In this document: one piece after another, positions 24,339 to 32,014 of the stretch | How the letters are laid out: each line of letters begins with the position of its first letter | How positions within the stretch are numbered: position 1 is the first letter of the stretch | Source of the DNA: Bifidobacterium breve | GTDB lineage: Bacteria > Actinomycetota > Thermoleophilia > Solirubrobacterales > Solirubrobacteraceae | Length of the DNA: 32,014 nucleotides | Reading direction: 5' to 3' | Assembly (NCBI GenBank): GCA_945881845.1 | Contig: CAMCVN010000022.1 | Span: forward strand, 1 to 32,014 | Program-made: the position numbers and the translations under genes | The notes under the pieces: model-generated | The model's database searches: none | What the model was told of the DNA's origin: nothing | Seen by the model: only the letters and a program-made list of their open reading frames with translations

Positions 24339-26276
24339 TCAACCCGCAAGGGCTGCAACGGTCGCTTCGTGGACGGCCTCTTCAGTCGTCCGTGCGCCAA
24401 GACAGTCACCGACTCGTTCAACGTTGATTCCAGCTTCGACCAACGGCTCATAGAGCGGGAAGTCGGGCTCGCGGCCGCCGACGACAACCAGCGTGCCTAC
24501 GTCATCGAGCGTCATCTCGCGCTCCGAGAAAACGTTGCGCACGAACAGCTGCCCGTCGCCAAGGCGAAGCGGTTCGACGTGGCTGACGAGCTCGACACCG
24601 AGCTCATCGAGACGGCCGAGGTAAAGGTTGCGCTGGTACTGATGCATACCCTCGCCGAACGCGGCAGAGCTGCTGGCAAGGCGCACTTTGTGGCCGGCGA
24701 CGGCGAGCATCTCAGCGACGATGAAGCCGGTCCAGTCGCCGCCCCACTCCCAGACGACGACCGGTCCTTCAACCTCGGCACCGTTCAACACGGCCCAGCC
24801 GTCGAGCATTCTTGAAGCACCAGAGTCAAGCTCGAGCGGGCGGCGGTACTCGACCGCGCCACTTGCCAGCACGACCAGATCGGGCTGCTCGTCGATGATC
24901 TGCTCGAGCGTCACATCAACGCCCAATCGCACGTCGGCGCCCTGCGCCCAGCGCTCAAGGTTCTCGATCGTCAGCCGCGCGATCGGCTCGTGTGAAGGGC
25001 CAGCCAGCGCGTGGCGCCACTGGCCGCCAAGCCCGTCAGGTGAACGTTCGAAGAGGACAATCTCGGCGCCAGGCGCCGCGCGGACGGCGGCGCAACCTGC
25101 CGGCCCACCGCCGACGATCACGATCTTCCGCTTCGATTCGGTTGGCCGCGGCAGCGTTGCTTCACGCCCGGTCCAAGGGTTGATCGCACAGTTGATTGCC
25201 GTGCCTGCGTGGTAGTGACCGATGCAGGCCTGGTTACAACCTGTGCAGCGCTCGATCTCGTTGAGGCGGCCACTGGCGACTTTGTTTGCCAGCTGCGGGT
25301 CGGCAACCATCGCGCGCGTCATCCCGATCGCGTCGGCCTCGCCGCGGGCAATCATCAGATCGGCGACTTCCGGATCGGTGATCCGCGTCGTCGCGATCAC
25401 CGGCAGGCCAACGGCCTCTCGGACGCTTCCGGCCAGCGCGGCGATCGTCTCGTGGCCGACCGGCGCCGGTGGCGCAATCCAGGTTGACCCGCGGTAGCTC
25501 GAGGAGTCACCGATCGAAGTCGAGACGTAATCGATCAGCCCAAGCTTGCCAAGCGCTTCGAAGACCTCTAGAGCCTCGGGCGCGCGCAGGCCAGCGTCGG
25601 TGACGCTGTCGGCCGTCATTCGAACTCCCAGCGCACGGTCGCTGCCGATCCCTTCACGCATCGCCCGCAGAATCTCGACCAGCAAGCGCATCCGACCTTC
25701 GAGGTCGCCGCCGTACTCGTCGTCGCGCAGGTTCACGCGCGGCGAGAGGAACTGCCCTGGCAGGTAGTTGTAGCCAGCGAGAGCTTCGATCCCATCAAGC
25801 CCGGCCTCGCGCGCGTTGACCGCACTAATGCGGTGACCATCGACGATCTCGTCGATCTCGCCCTTTGTCAGCGCACGCGCCTCTGTGTGGAATCGCGGGC
25901 TGGGAACGGCCGATGGCGCCAGCGCGGGAGGACGGTAGCCACCGGTGATCTGTTCGCGGCCACCGTGGCAGAGCTGGATGAACAGCTTTGCCCCTTCGCT
26001 GTGCACGGCATCGGCGATCTTCGCCAGCATCGGTACGACTTCAGGGCGGTATGCAGCGATCTGATGATCGCTTAGTTGACCGCTCGGGTCGGGCGAGCTG
26101 GCCTCAACCGAGAGCAGTCCGGCGCCACCCGCGGCGCGCGCCTGTTGGTAGGCAACAAGGTCATCGGTCGGCAAACTGTTGGCGACGAGGCTCGTCTGGT
26201 GCGAGGTTGAGACGATCCGGTTGCGGATCTCGACCGGCCCAATCTGCAGCGGTGCGAGTAGATGCTCGAAGCTCAT
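24339..26276 (-). CDS. FMN/4Fe-4S/FAD oxidoreductase of the 2,4-dienoyl-CoA reductase and amine dehydrogenase family
   Basis: The N-terminal half is an Old Yellow Enzyme barrel (LLAPLQIGPVEIRNRIVSTSH, FIQLCHGGRE, LPGQFLSPRVNLRDDEYGGDLEGRMRLLVEILRAMREG). A 4Fe-4S motif CxxCx3Cx11C (CTGCNQACIG...NC) follows, then an FAD/NAD(P) domain (IVIVGGGPAGCAAVRAA). Relatives include FadH, trimethylamine dehydrogenase and N-methylproline demethylase. The cysteine spacing is that of FadH, but the context of two amine-oxidase-like flavoproteins suggests an amine or N-methyl substrate. I start at the ATG at 26276 (MSFEHLLAP), overlapping the upstream stop (ATGA), giving 645 residues. The substrate is unknown. 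Confidence 0.85.
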   Translation of the reverse strand: MSFEHLLAPLQIGPVEIRNRIVSTSHQTSLVANSLPTDDLVAYQQARAAGGAGLLSVEASSPDPSGQLSDHQIAAYRPEVVPMLAKIADAVHSEGAKLFIQLCHGGREQITGGYRPPALAPSAVPSPRFHTEARALTKGEIDEIVDGHRISAVNAREAGLDGIEALAGYNYLPGQFLSPRVNLRDDEYGGDLEGRMRLLVEILRAMREGIGSDRALGVRMTADSVTDAGLRAPEALEVFEALGKLGLIDYVSTSIGDSSSYRGSTWIAPPAPVGHETIAALAGSVREAVGLPVIATTRITDPEVADLMIARGEADAIGMTRAMVADPQLANKVASGRLNEIERCTGCNQACIGHYHAGTAINCAINPWTGREATLPRPTESKRKIVIVGGGPAGCAAVRAAPGAEIVLFERSPDGLGGQWRHALAGPSHEPIARLTIENLERWAQGADVRLGVDVTLEQIIDEQPDLVVLASGAVEYRRPLELDSGASRMLDGWAVLNGAEVEGPVVVWEWGGDWTGFIVAEMLAVAGHKVRLASSSAAFGEGMHQYQRNLYLGRLDELGVELVSHVEPLRLGDGQLFVRNVFSEREMTLDDVGTLVVVGGREPDFPLYEPLVEAGINVERVGDCLGARTTEEAVHEATVAALAG

Positions 26277-27616
26277 CGACCTGGCACCGGTGCGAATTCG
26301 GGGGCCGGAAGTCCTAGCGCCGCAGCGGCTGCGCCGCGGCCGGTGCGGACCGCCCCCTCCATGTAGCCGCAGACCCACTGGTCGGAACCACAGACGTAGA
26401 ACGGCGGCTCATGCGTGCCGTGAAGCGGGCCGACACCGAGCACGTCGCCGACTCGCCACTGCGTCACGTAGCCCTGCGTCCAAGGATCGACGCCCCATGG
26501 CCGGTAGAAGACCTCCTGCGGGGCGAGCATTCCGTCACCGAAGATCCGCGCCAGCTCATGCGTAATGTCGGAGCAGACCTCGGCCTCGCTGGCGGCGGCG
26601 AGCAGGACGCCGATCCGCTCAGGGCCGATCAGCGCCGAGACAATTGCGGGCGGTGCCTGCGTCCAACAAGAGCCAACCAGCCCTTCACCGTAGGCGAGGC
26701 CGTTGGCGCCAACCTCTTCCCATACAGCCGAGGAGTAACCGGCGACGAACTTCGCCGTGACGGCGCTGCGCTGACGCGCGAGCGACGTCAGTCGCGCATC
26801 GGATACGCCAGTGATCTCGATGTCACGTAGCGGCCCGACCGGCATCGCGCTGATCACTGCCTCGGCTTCGAGCTGCTCGCCGCTGACGAGCGTGACGGTG
26901 CAGCCGCTCTTTGAGATCGAAACCTTCGCGACCGGCGACCCGAGCCGCACGCGATCACCGAGCTCTTCGGCCATCCGCAGCGCAACGCTGGCCGAACCTT
27001 CGGCCACGCGCAGCCCTTCCCAGCACACGTCGTCATAGAACCCGCTTGCTCCTGCCGCGGCCTGTTTGCGCAGCTCGGCCAGCAGCGAAAGCCGCTCTGG
27101 GGAACCGTCGGCGAGGCCGAGGTGGAAGAGTGCGCGCTCACGCACGACCGCTTCGTCGCCGCCGCCGGCGCTGCGCAGCCAGTCTGCGAGGCTCGTGTTG
27201 TCAAGCATCGCTGCGTCGGGGTGCGCCCACGGATCGGCAGGGTCAACGGTTGCCGCCAGTTCACAGAACTTGGCCTCGACACGATCGTGGTTGGCGCGCT
27301 GCTCAGCCGTCATCCAGTCGCCACGGGAAACACCCTCGATCAAGTCGTAGCTGTCCTCACCGCTCGCTTCGACGTAGCTCGATTCGATCGTCAGTCCGAG
27401 TTCGGTTGCCAAGCCCAGATAGCCATGCTGAAACTCGCCGGTTAGTTCGCCGCCGAGCTGCACGAGCCGCCCGTCGGCGAGCGTCGCCTGCTCAACGCGG
27501 CCGCCGACGCGGTCACGCGCTTCAAGTACCAGTACGTCGCTGCCAGCCAACGCTAGATCACGCGCCGCACTAAGGCCAGCAAGGCCGGCTCCCAAGACGA
27601 TTACATCGTGGCTCAT
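26273..27616 (-). CDS. FAD-dependent monoamine-oxidase-like flavoprotein
   Basis: The 447-residue protein opens with a dinucleotide-binding motif and GG doublet (VIVLGAGLAGLSAARDLALAGSDVLVLEARDRVGGRV). It ends with the monoamine-oxidase-type FAD motif (FYVCGSDQWVCGYMEGAVRTGRGAAAAAL). The middle holds the AVISAMPVGPLRDI strand typical of the family. No SGGCY motif for covalent flavin is seen. The start at 27616 is well supported: AGGAG lies eight bases before the ATG. It probably oxidises an amine; the substrate is unknown. It is the first gene of a minus-strand pair with the FMN/4Fe-4S enzyme and is divergent from a third flavoenzyme. Confidence 0.85.
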   Translation of the reverse strand: MSHDVIVLGAGLAGLSAARDLALAGSDVLVLEARDRVGGRVEQATLADGRLVQLGGELTGEFQHGYLGLATELGLTIESSYVEASGEDSYDLIEGVSRGDWMTAEQRANHDRVEAKFCELAATVDPADPWAHPDAAMLDNTSLADWLRSAGGGDEAVVRERALFHLGLADGSPERLSLLAELRKQAAAGASGFYDDVCWEGLRVAEGSASVALRMAEELGDRVRLGSPVAKVSISKSGCTVTLVSGEQLEAEAVISAMPVGPLRDIEITGVSDARLTSLARQRSAVTAKFVAGYSSAVWEEVGANGLAYGEGLVGSCWTQAPPAIVSALIGPERIGVLLAAASEAEVCSDITHELARIFGDGMLAPQEVFYRPWGVDPWTQGYVTQWRVGDVLGVGPLHGTHEPPFYVCGSDQWVCGYMEGAVRTGRGAAAAALGLPAPEFAPVPGR

Positions 27617-27640
27617 CAATAACGCTCCTAGAGATCTGCG

Positions 27641-27663
27641 CGGTCGGCCACGACGGCCGACTG
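27641..27663. promoter_or_regulatory. Inverted repeat in the divergent flavoenzyme promoter region
   Basis: GTCGGCC (27643-27649) and GGCCGAC (27655-27661) form a perfect inverted repeat around ACGAC. A G-T pair and a C-G pair extend it to 9 bp. It lies between the monoamine-oxidase-like gene (start 27616) and the plus-strand flavoenzyme (start 27728), where a shared operator would be expected. No regulator gene is adjacent. Good ribosome binding sites are present for both genes: AGGAG before 27616 and AGGA before 27728. Confidence 0.35.
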
Positions 27664-27727
27664 ACGACACCATCAGACCACAGATTCGCCTCGCCGTGCA
27701 AGCTGGAAGCAGGAGTAGGATCGGCAG

Positions 27728-29056
27728 ATGCCGTCGATCAAGCTGCCCGCTGCAGCGCGTTTCATCGTCATCGGTGGAGGAGTCCATGGCCTCTCGGCGG
27801 CATGGCACCTCGCGAAAGAATTGACCGCCAGAGGTGACAAGCCGGACGTGATCGTGCTCGAGAAATCGCTGATTGGCGGCGGAGCGTCAGGCATCTCCGG
27901 CGGGATTGTTCGCAACTACTACCGCTCCGAGGCGATGACCGAAGTGATCTCCGAATCGGTTGGAATCTTTGAGAGCGACGCCGAGGGCTTCGGCTTCCAC
28001 CAGGTCGGCTACCTCGCGGTCGTCCCCGAAGCGCAACGCGAAGACCTGGAAGCGATCGCCGAGCGCCAGCGCGAAGTCGGTTACGAATCGGAGCTGGCGA
28101 GCGGCGACTCGGCCTGCGCGGAGTACCTCGAATGGCTCTGGCCCGACGTAAACAGTGAAGGCGTCAAGGCGGTTCTGCACGAGAAACGCAGTGGCTGGGC
28201 CGACGCTATCGGCACCGTCCGCAACCTCGCCCGCCATGCGCGCGAAGCTGGCGTTCAAATCTTCGAAGGCGTTGAGGTGACCGGCCTCGAGTACAGCGGC
28301 ACTGAGGTCGGCGCGGTGATCACCAGCGGCGGGACAATTCGCTGCGAGGCTGTGCTCGCTGCCCCCGGGCTCTGGGCTCCCCAGTGGTGGGCGATGCAAG
28401 GGCTCGAACCAACCGTAACTCTCGGTGAGGGCGAGCAAGCAGAGCAGCGGCCGCTCACCGAGTACTGGCTGGCGCGCGAAGGCGACTACGTGCTCCCCGG
28501 AGTCGGCCTCTCCGGCAATGCTGGCCGCGCCGCGCCGGTCGTCCACTTCGATCACACGGCGCCGCTCTACTCCGACCGCGACGGCGAACTGATCACCGAC
28601 AAGCCGTGGGGGATCTACTTCCGCATGGGGATGACCGGCGGCGGCATCGTCGGTGGTGGGCTGCCACTGGAGATGGGCCCAAACTTCGTCGTTGATCCTT
28701 ACGGGCCCGACAACCCTGAGCAGCTGGCGGGTGATGACCTCAGCGAGTTCTTTACCTCAGGCTTGGCCTTCGCGCTGAAGCGCTTCCGCGGCGCAGGCGA
28801 CAGGTGGGATTCGAACCCCAACGGCGGCGTCCTGGCGCTGACCCCCGACCGCTACCCGGTCACCGATTGGACCGCGCCGAACGTCTACTCAATCCTCGAC
28901 GCTGGCCACGGGTTCAAGATGCTGGCCGTCGGGCGCGAAGCGGCGCGCGAGATCCTTGGCCACCGCCCGTCGCCGCTACTGGAACCGTTCCGCCTATCAA
29001 GATTTGGCGCTGGCACAACGCACGTGGAGTCGAAGAGTCCCTACCCGTGGACCTGA
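27728..29056 (+). CDS. FAD-dependent oxidoreductase of the DAO/sarcosine-oxidase-like family
   Basis: The N-terminus has the DAO-type FAD site (ARFIVIGGGVHGLSAAWHLAKEL ... VIVLEKSLIGGGASGISGGIVRNYY). A FAD/substrate middle region follows (HEKRSGWADAIGTVRNLARHAREAGVQIFEGVEVTGLE, LAAPGLWAPQWW). The C-terminus NGGVLALTPDRYPVTDWTAPNVYSILDAGHGFKMLAVGREAAREIL is typical of dimethylglycine/sarcosine oxidase relatives, without the folate-binding domain. It likely oxidises a secondary amine or amino acid. It is 442 residues long with a well placed AGGA before the ATG, and divergent from the amine-oxidase pair. The substrate and electron acceptor are unknown. Confidence 0.85.
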   Translation: MPSIKLPAAARFIVIGGGVHGLSAAWHLAKELTARGDKPDVIVLEKSLIGGGASGISGGIVRNYYRSEAMTEVISESVGIFESDAEGFGFHQVGYLAVVPEAQREDLEAIAERQREVGYESELASGDSACAEYLEWLWPDVNSEGVKAVLHEKRSGWADAIGTVRNLARHAREAGVQIFEGVEVTGLEYSGTEVGAVITSGGTIRCEAVLAAPGLWAPQWWAMQGLEPTVTLGEGEQAEQRPLTEYWLAREGDYVLPGVGLSGNAGRAAPVVHFDHTAPLYSDRDGELITDKPWGIYFRMGMTGGGIVGGGLPLEMGPNFVVDPYGPDNPEQLAGDDLSEFFTSGLAFALKRFRGAGDRWDSNPNGGVLALTPDRYPVTDWTAPNVYSILDAGHGFKMLAVGREAAREILGHRPSPLLEPFRLSRFGAGTTHVESKSPYPWT

Positions 29057-29112
29057 TAATCGCCTAGCGTGGCGACCTCGAATCGGCCGTAGAGACGGCC
29101 ACGGAGAAGCCG

Positions 29113-29140
29113 AAGACACCCTCGGGTTTTCATGTAGGAT
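29113..29140 (+). promoter_or_regulatory. Possible promoter of the MMPL gene
   Basis: AAGACA (29113-29118) and TAGGAT (29135-29140) are 16 bases apart and match the -35 and -10 consensus at four of six positions each. They lie 38 bases before the MMPL start. A hairpin GGCCGT-AGAG-ACGGCC (29085-29100) sits between the upstream stop and this site, without a T-run. Assignment is by eye only. Confidence 0.35.
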
Positions 29141-29178
29141 GCGCGCGTTCGCCAGTTCCCACTACCTGGAGCCTCTCA

Positions 29179-31386
29179 ATGACCCCCGTCCTTTACGCCC
29201 TCGGCCACTTCTGCACCAAGCACCGTTGGGTAGTCGTGATCGCTTGGGTGATCATCGCCGTCGGGCTGCTGTTCGGCTCGAAGTCGCTGGGCTGGAATAC
29301 GTCAAACAACCTCACGCTCCCGGGAACCGGTAGCCAGGACGCAACCAATCTGCTCAACGAGCGTTGGCCCGACGCCGCCAACGGCTCGATTCCGGTCGTG
29401 CTCGGCGCCCCTGGCGGAAATCTGATCAGCGACTCGCAGTACACCGACGCGATCAACGAAACGGTCTCAAAGTACGAAAATGACTCCGGCGTACTGTCGG
29501 TCGTCAGCCCGCTAGGCACGACAACGCAGTCTCAGTCGCTGAACAGCAAGGACGGGCAGATCTCGGTAATTAGCGTCACGATCAAGGACTCTCCCTCCGA
29601 TCTCACAGTCGATGAAGGGAACCACCTCGTCAACCTCGCCGGACCGGCGAAGCAGGCCGGACTGACTGTCGGAGTCGGCGGATACGTCGGCAACGCGGTC
29701 TCCAACCCGAACGTCGACTTCAGCGTGATCGTTGGGATCATCGCCGCGATCATCATCCTTCTCTTCACCTTCGGAACGCTCGTCTCTATGGGCCTGCCGA
29801 TGCTAACGGCGCTGATTGGCCTCGTGGCCGGCATCTCCGGCGTTTACCTACTCGGGCAGATAGTCGACGTCCCGACGATCGGGCCGACGCTGGCAATCAT
29901 GATCGGGCTCGGCGTTGGGGTCGACTATGCGCTCTTTATGGTCAGCCGACACCGCCAGCACGTCGGTATGGGGCTCGACTACAAAGAAGCGGCCTCGCGG
30001 GCAACGGCGACGGCCGGAGGAGCTGTCGTTTTCGCAGGCTCAACGGTAATCCTGGCGCTGCTCTGCCTCGCTGTAGTGAAGGTCCAAATCCTCTCGGCGA
30101 TGGGCTACTCGGCGGCAGTTGCGGTTCTCTTCGCGATGCTCTCAGCGCTAACGCTGATGCCGGCTCTGCTGGCGATCGCCGGCAAAGGGCTCGACCGCTT
30201 CGCATTGCCGTTCATCTCGATCGATAAGCAGGAGAAGACGGCAGAGTCGCCGGGCTGGACGGCTTGGGGCAAGGCGATGGTGCGCTTCCGCATTCCGGCA
30301 GTGATTCTTTCGCTGATCGTGCTTGCCGCGCTCGCCTACCCGATCCACCAGCTCTACCTCGGGCAACAAGACAACGGGTCGTTCCCAACCAACACGCAGG
30401 CACGAATCGCCTACGACCTACTGGACGAGGGCTTCGGCGTCGGCGCCAACGCCGGCTTCCTCGTCGCTGTCGCGATCGACTCGACCGACACCAGCACCGT
30501 TCAGACGCAGCTCAGCGACCTGACGACGGCGCTGGCCGGAGCCTCTGGCGTAGCGTCGGCTTCGCCGGCATCTGTCGACTCCGACAACAATGCAGCGACG
30601 ATCACCGTCACTCCGACGACAGGGCCTTCGTCGGAGGCAACGTCGACGCTCGTGACCGACCTGCGCGCGACGACGATCCCCGACGCCACCAAGGGAACAT
30701 CCCTGACCGCCTACGTCGGCGGTCAAACCGCCAGCTACGTCGACCTTGCGACGTTGATCGGCGAGCGACTGATCTTGACGATCATTGTCGTTGTCGTGCT
30801 TGGCTTCCTCTTGATGACGATGGCCTTCCGTGCGATCGGGCTGGCATTGATCTCGTCGCTGATGAACCTGCTGACAGTCGCCGCTGCCTTTGGCGTCACG
30901 ACGGCGGTCTTCGAAGTCGGCCGCGGAACGTCGTTGATCGGGCTCGATGGGACAATTCCGGTTGTCAGTTACGTGCCGCTGATGATGTTTGCGGTTCTTT
31001 TCGGGCTCTCAATGGACTACAACGTCTTCCTGATGAGCGCCGTGCGTGAGAAGTGGCTGGAGAAGAAGGACCCTCAGGCGGCGATCATCGAAGGTCTCGC
31101 TTCGACCGGCAAGATCGTCAGCGCAGCGGCGTTGATCATGACCGCCGTCTTCCTCGCCTTCGTTCTCAACGGCAACCCGATCGTCAAGCAGTTCGGCGTT
31201 GGAACGGCGGTTGCGATCATCATCTACGCGACGCTCGTCCGCTGCGTGCTGCTGCCAGCGCTCGTAAGCCTCTGCGGCAAGGGCACTTGGTACATGCCTC
31301 ACTGGCTCGACCGCATCCTCCCGAACATCTCGATCGAAGGCGATCAGTACTTCGAGCAGCTAGCGAAGAAGGGAACCGCCAAGTAG
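29179..31386 (+). CDS. MMPL-family (RND superfamily) membrane transporter
   Basis: The 735-residue protein has the duplicated RND layout: one helix (WVVVIAWVIIAVGLLFG), a large outer loop, six helices, then the same again. The conserved proton-relay Asp-Tyr pairs are in GLGVGVDYALFMVSRHR (about residue 250) and LFGLSMDYNVFLMSAVREKW (about residue 613). MMPL proteins export lipids and lipid-linked compounds in actinobacteria. Only one outer loop of normal size per half is seen, and no extra C-terminal domain. A GGAG lies eight to nine bases before the ATG. A GAP-family gene follows 51 bases later. The cargo is unknown. Confidence 0.93.
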   Translation: MTPVLYALGHFCTKHRWVVVIAWVIIAVGLLFGSKSLGWNTSNNLTLPGTGSQDATNLLNERWPDAANGSIPVVLGAPGGNLISDSQYTDAINETVSKYENDSGVLSVVSPLGTTTQSQSLNSKDGQISVISVTIKDSPSDLTVDEGNHLVNLAGPAKQAGLTVGVGGYVGNAVSNPNVDFSVIVGIIAAIIILLFTFGTLVSMGLPMLTALIGLVAGISGVYLLGQIVDVPTIGPTLAIMIGLGVGVDYALFMVSRHRQHVGMGLDYKEAASRATATAGGAVVFAGSTVILALLCLAVVKVQILSAMGYSAAVAVLFAMLSALTLMPALLAIAGKGLDRFALPFISIDKQEKTAESPGWTAWGKAMVRFRIPAVILSLIVLAALAYPIHQLYLGQQDNGSFPTNTQARIAYDLLDEGFGVGANAGFLVAVAIDSTDTSTVQTQLSDLTTALAGASGVASASPASVDSDNNAATITVTPTTGPSSEATSTLVTDLRATTIPDATKGTSLTAYVGGQTASYVDLATLIGERLILTIIVVVVLGFLLMTMAFRAIGLALISSLMNLLTVAAAFGVTTAVFEVGRGTSLIGLDGTIPVVSYVPLMMFAVLFGLSMDYNVFLMSAVREKWLEKKDPQAAIIEGLASTGKIVSAAALIMTAVFLAFVLNGNPIVKQFGVGTAVAIIIYATLVRCVLLPALVSLCGKGTWYMPHWLDRILPNISIEGDQYFEQLAKKGTAK

Positions 31387-31391
31387 CGGCC

Positions 31392-31422
31392 GCGCGGCGC
31401 AGCAGAACGCCTGCCGCCGCGC
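31392..31422 (+). promoter_or_regulatory. Strong hairpin between the MMPL and GAP genes
   Basis: GCGCGGCG (31392-31399) pairs with CGCCGCGC (31415-31422), and CAG (31400-31402) with CTG (31411-31413) past one bulged base, with an 8-nt loop. No T-run follows, so full termination is unlikely. It ends 15 bases before the next start and could attenuate or lower expression of the downstream gene. Confidence 0.35.
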
Positions 31423-31437
31423 CATGATCTCAGACTG

Positions 31438-32014
31438 ATGCTGCAAATCCTCCTCTACGCGATCGGCTCGGCGTTCTTCCCGGCCCTCCTCGCTGGCGTC
31501 TCGGTAATCCTCACGCGCGACCGCCCGGCTGCGCTACTGCTGGCCTTCTACGTCGGCGGCATGCTGGTCAGCATCAGCGTCGGGCTGATCCTGCTGCATG
31601 TCGCTGGCTCAGATGCCAACTTCGGCTCTTCCAGCAACAAGAGCAATCCAGTTTTCGAGATTGGCGCAGCAGTCGTCGCCTTTGCGCTCGCCTGGCTGAC
31701 CGGCAGCAAGCGCGGTCGCGCAGCGATCGACGACTGGCGCGATAAGCGAAAGAGCCGCAAGCAAGCAAAGGAGATCAAGAAGCACGGCGAGATTCAGGAG
31801 GCGAAGGATCCGTGGACCGTTCGCGTGCTCGACCGCGGCTCTGTCCTGCTGGCTTTCGTAGCCGGAATGATCCTCAACCTTCCCGGCCCGTTCTACCTCT
31901 TCGCGCTCGCCGACATAGCCGAAGCAAAGTACTCCACGGTTGAAGAGGTCGCTCTCGTCATCGTCTTCAACCTGATCATGTTCGTGCTCGCCGAAGTGCC
32001 GCTGATTGGCTACT
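31438..32014 (+). CDS. GAP/Sap-family integral membrane protein (3' end outside window)
   Basis: The visible 192 residues start MLQILLYAIGSAFFPALLAGVSVILTRDRP, close to the start pattern of the GAP family (sulfolipid-1-addressing protein, Sap). There are two membrane helices, a third (VFEIGAAVVAFALAWLTG), a basic loop rich in lysine (KRKSRKQAKEIKKHGE), then a helix with the family-like MILNLPGPFYLFALADIAEAKYS and a further one. The reading frame is open at the right edge. In Mycobacterium tuberculosis the family member Sap works with MmpL8 in sulfolipid export, and here the gene follows an MMPL transporter. That function is inferred. The ribosome binding site before the ATG is weak. Confidence 0.75.
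   Translation, partial: MLQILLYAIGSAFFPALLAGVSVILTRDRPAALLLAFYVGGMLVSISVGLILLHVAGSDANFGSSSNKSNPVFEIGAAVVAFALAWLTGSKRGRAAIDDWRDKRKSRKQAKEIKKHGEIQEAKDPWTVRVLDRGSVLLAFVAGMILNLPGPFYLFALADIAEAKYSTVEEVALVIVFNLIMFVLAEVPLIGY

Noticed and set aside
28803-28820. Sequence resembling a tRNA T-arm (GGTGGGATTCGAACCCCA) on the minus strand
   Set aside because: Neither side holds an acceptor stem, anticodon arm or D-arm, and the bases lie in a conserved coding region of the DAO-like flavoenzyme.
30264-31049. 261-codon frame overlapping the MMPL gene on the same strand
   Set aside because: Low-complexity arginine-rich translation in another frame of a clear transporter gene.

Overview
The window is about 32 kb of GC-rich DNA, densely packed with genes on both strands. 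GTG and TTG starts are common, and many stop/start codons overlap (ATGA, GTGA, TGATG). Gene content suggests a deep-branching actinobacterium, most likely of the Thermoleophilia/Solirubrobacterales type. The evidence is the rpsF-ssb-rpsR-rplI-dnaB order, a menaquinol-type cytochrome bc complex with a b6f-like split cytochrome b and a fused cytochrome c, a fused AhbA-AhbB protein, and an MMPL transporter beside a GAP/Sap-like membrane protein. This placement is inference; there is no rRNA in the window. I see no CRISPR array, insertion sequence or prophage, and no gene-free stretch longer than about 160 bases.

Layout. (1) 142-5814, plus strand: ribosomal proteins S6, S18 and L9 with SSB, then the replicative helicase DnaB, a translationally coupled DnaC/DnaI-like ATPase, and PurA. 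(2) 5811-9854, mixed strands: a nucleotide-sugar set of hexapeptide acyltransferase, Gfo/Idh/MocA dehydrogenase, UDP-sugar 6-dehydrogenase and UDP-HexNAc 2-epimerase. It resembles the WbpA/B/D/I route to acetamido-uronic acids. A fold-type IV aminotransferase follows (9851-10633). (3) 10670-12833, minus strand: tRNA-Lys(CTT), a membrane-anchored TPR-like protein, and tatC and tatA. (4) 12949-13395: an unrecognised zinc-ribbon protein. (5) 13408-17339, minus strand: polyprenyl diphosphate synthase, MenG, and the QcrC/QcrB/QcrA bc complex, i.e. the menaquinone tail, the last ring methylation and the quinol-oxidising complex. (6) 17429-21328, minus strand: an unknown protein resembling a degenerate prenyl-synthase, HemL, fused AhbA-AhbB, and HemB, i.e. 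a tetrapyrrole operon that fits the cytochromes next door. (7) 21392-24270: a YmdB-type phosphodiesterase, an exported-domain/GT87-like membrane protein and a DUF151 bifunctional nuclease. (8) 24339-29056: three flavoenzymes around a divergent control region, probably for catabolism of an amine of unknown identity. (9) 29179 to the right edge: an MMPL transporter and a GAP-family membrane protein cut by the window end.

Main points of interest are the dnaB-coupled helicase-loader gene in an apparent actinobacterium, an insertion of about 85 residues in the first extracytoplasmic loop of TatC, the fused siroheme-decarboxylase-like protein in a hem operon, the prenyl-synthase-like orphan next to it, the uncharacterised flavoenzyme cluster, the MMPL-GAP pair, and convergent genes whose coding ends overlap by up to 86 bp.
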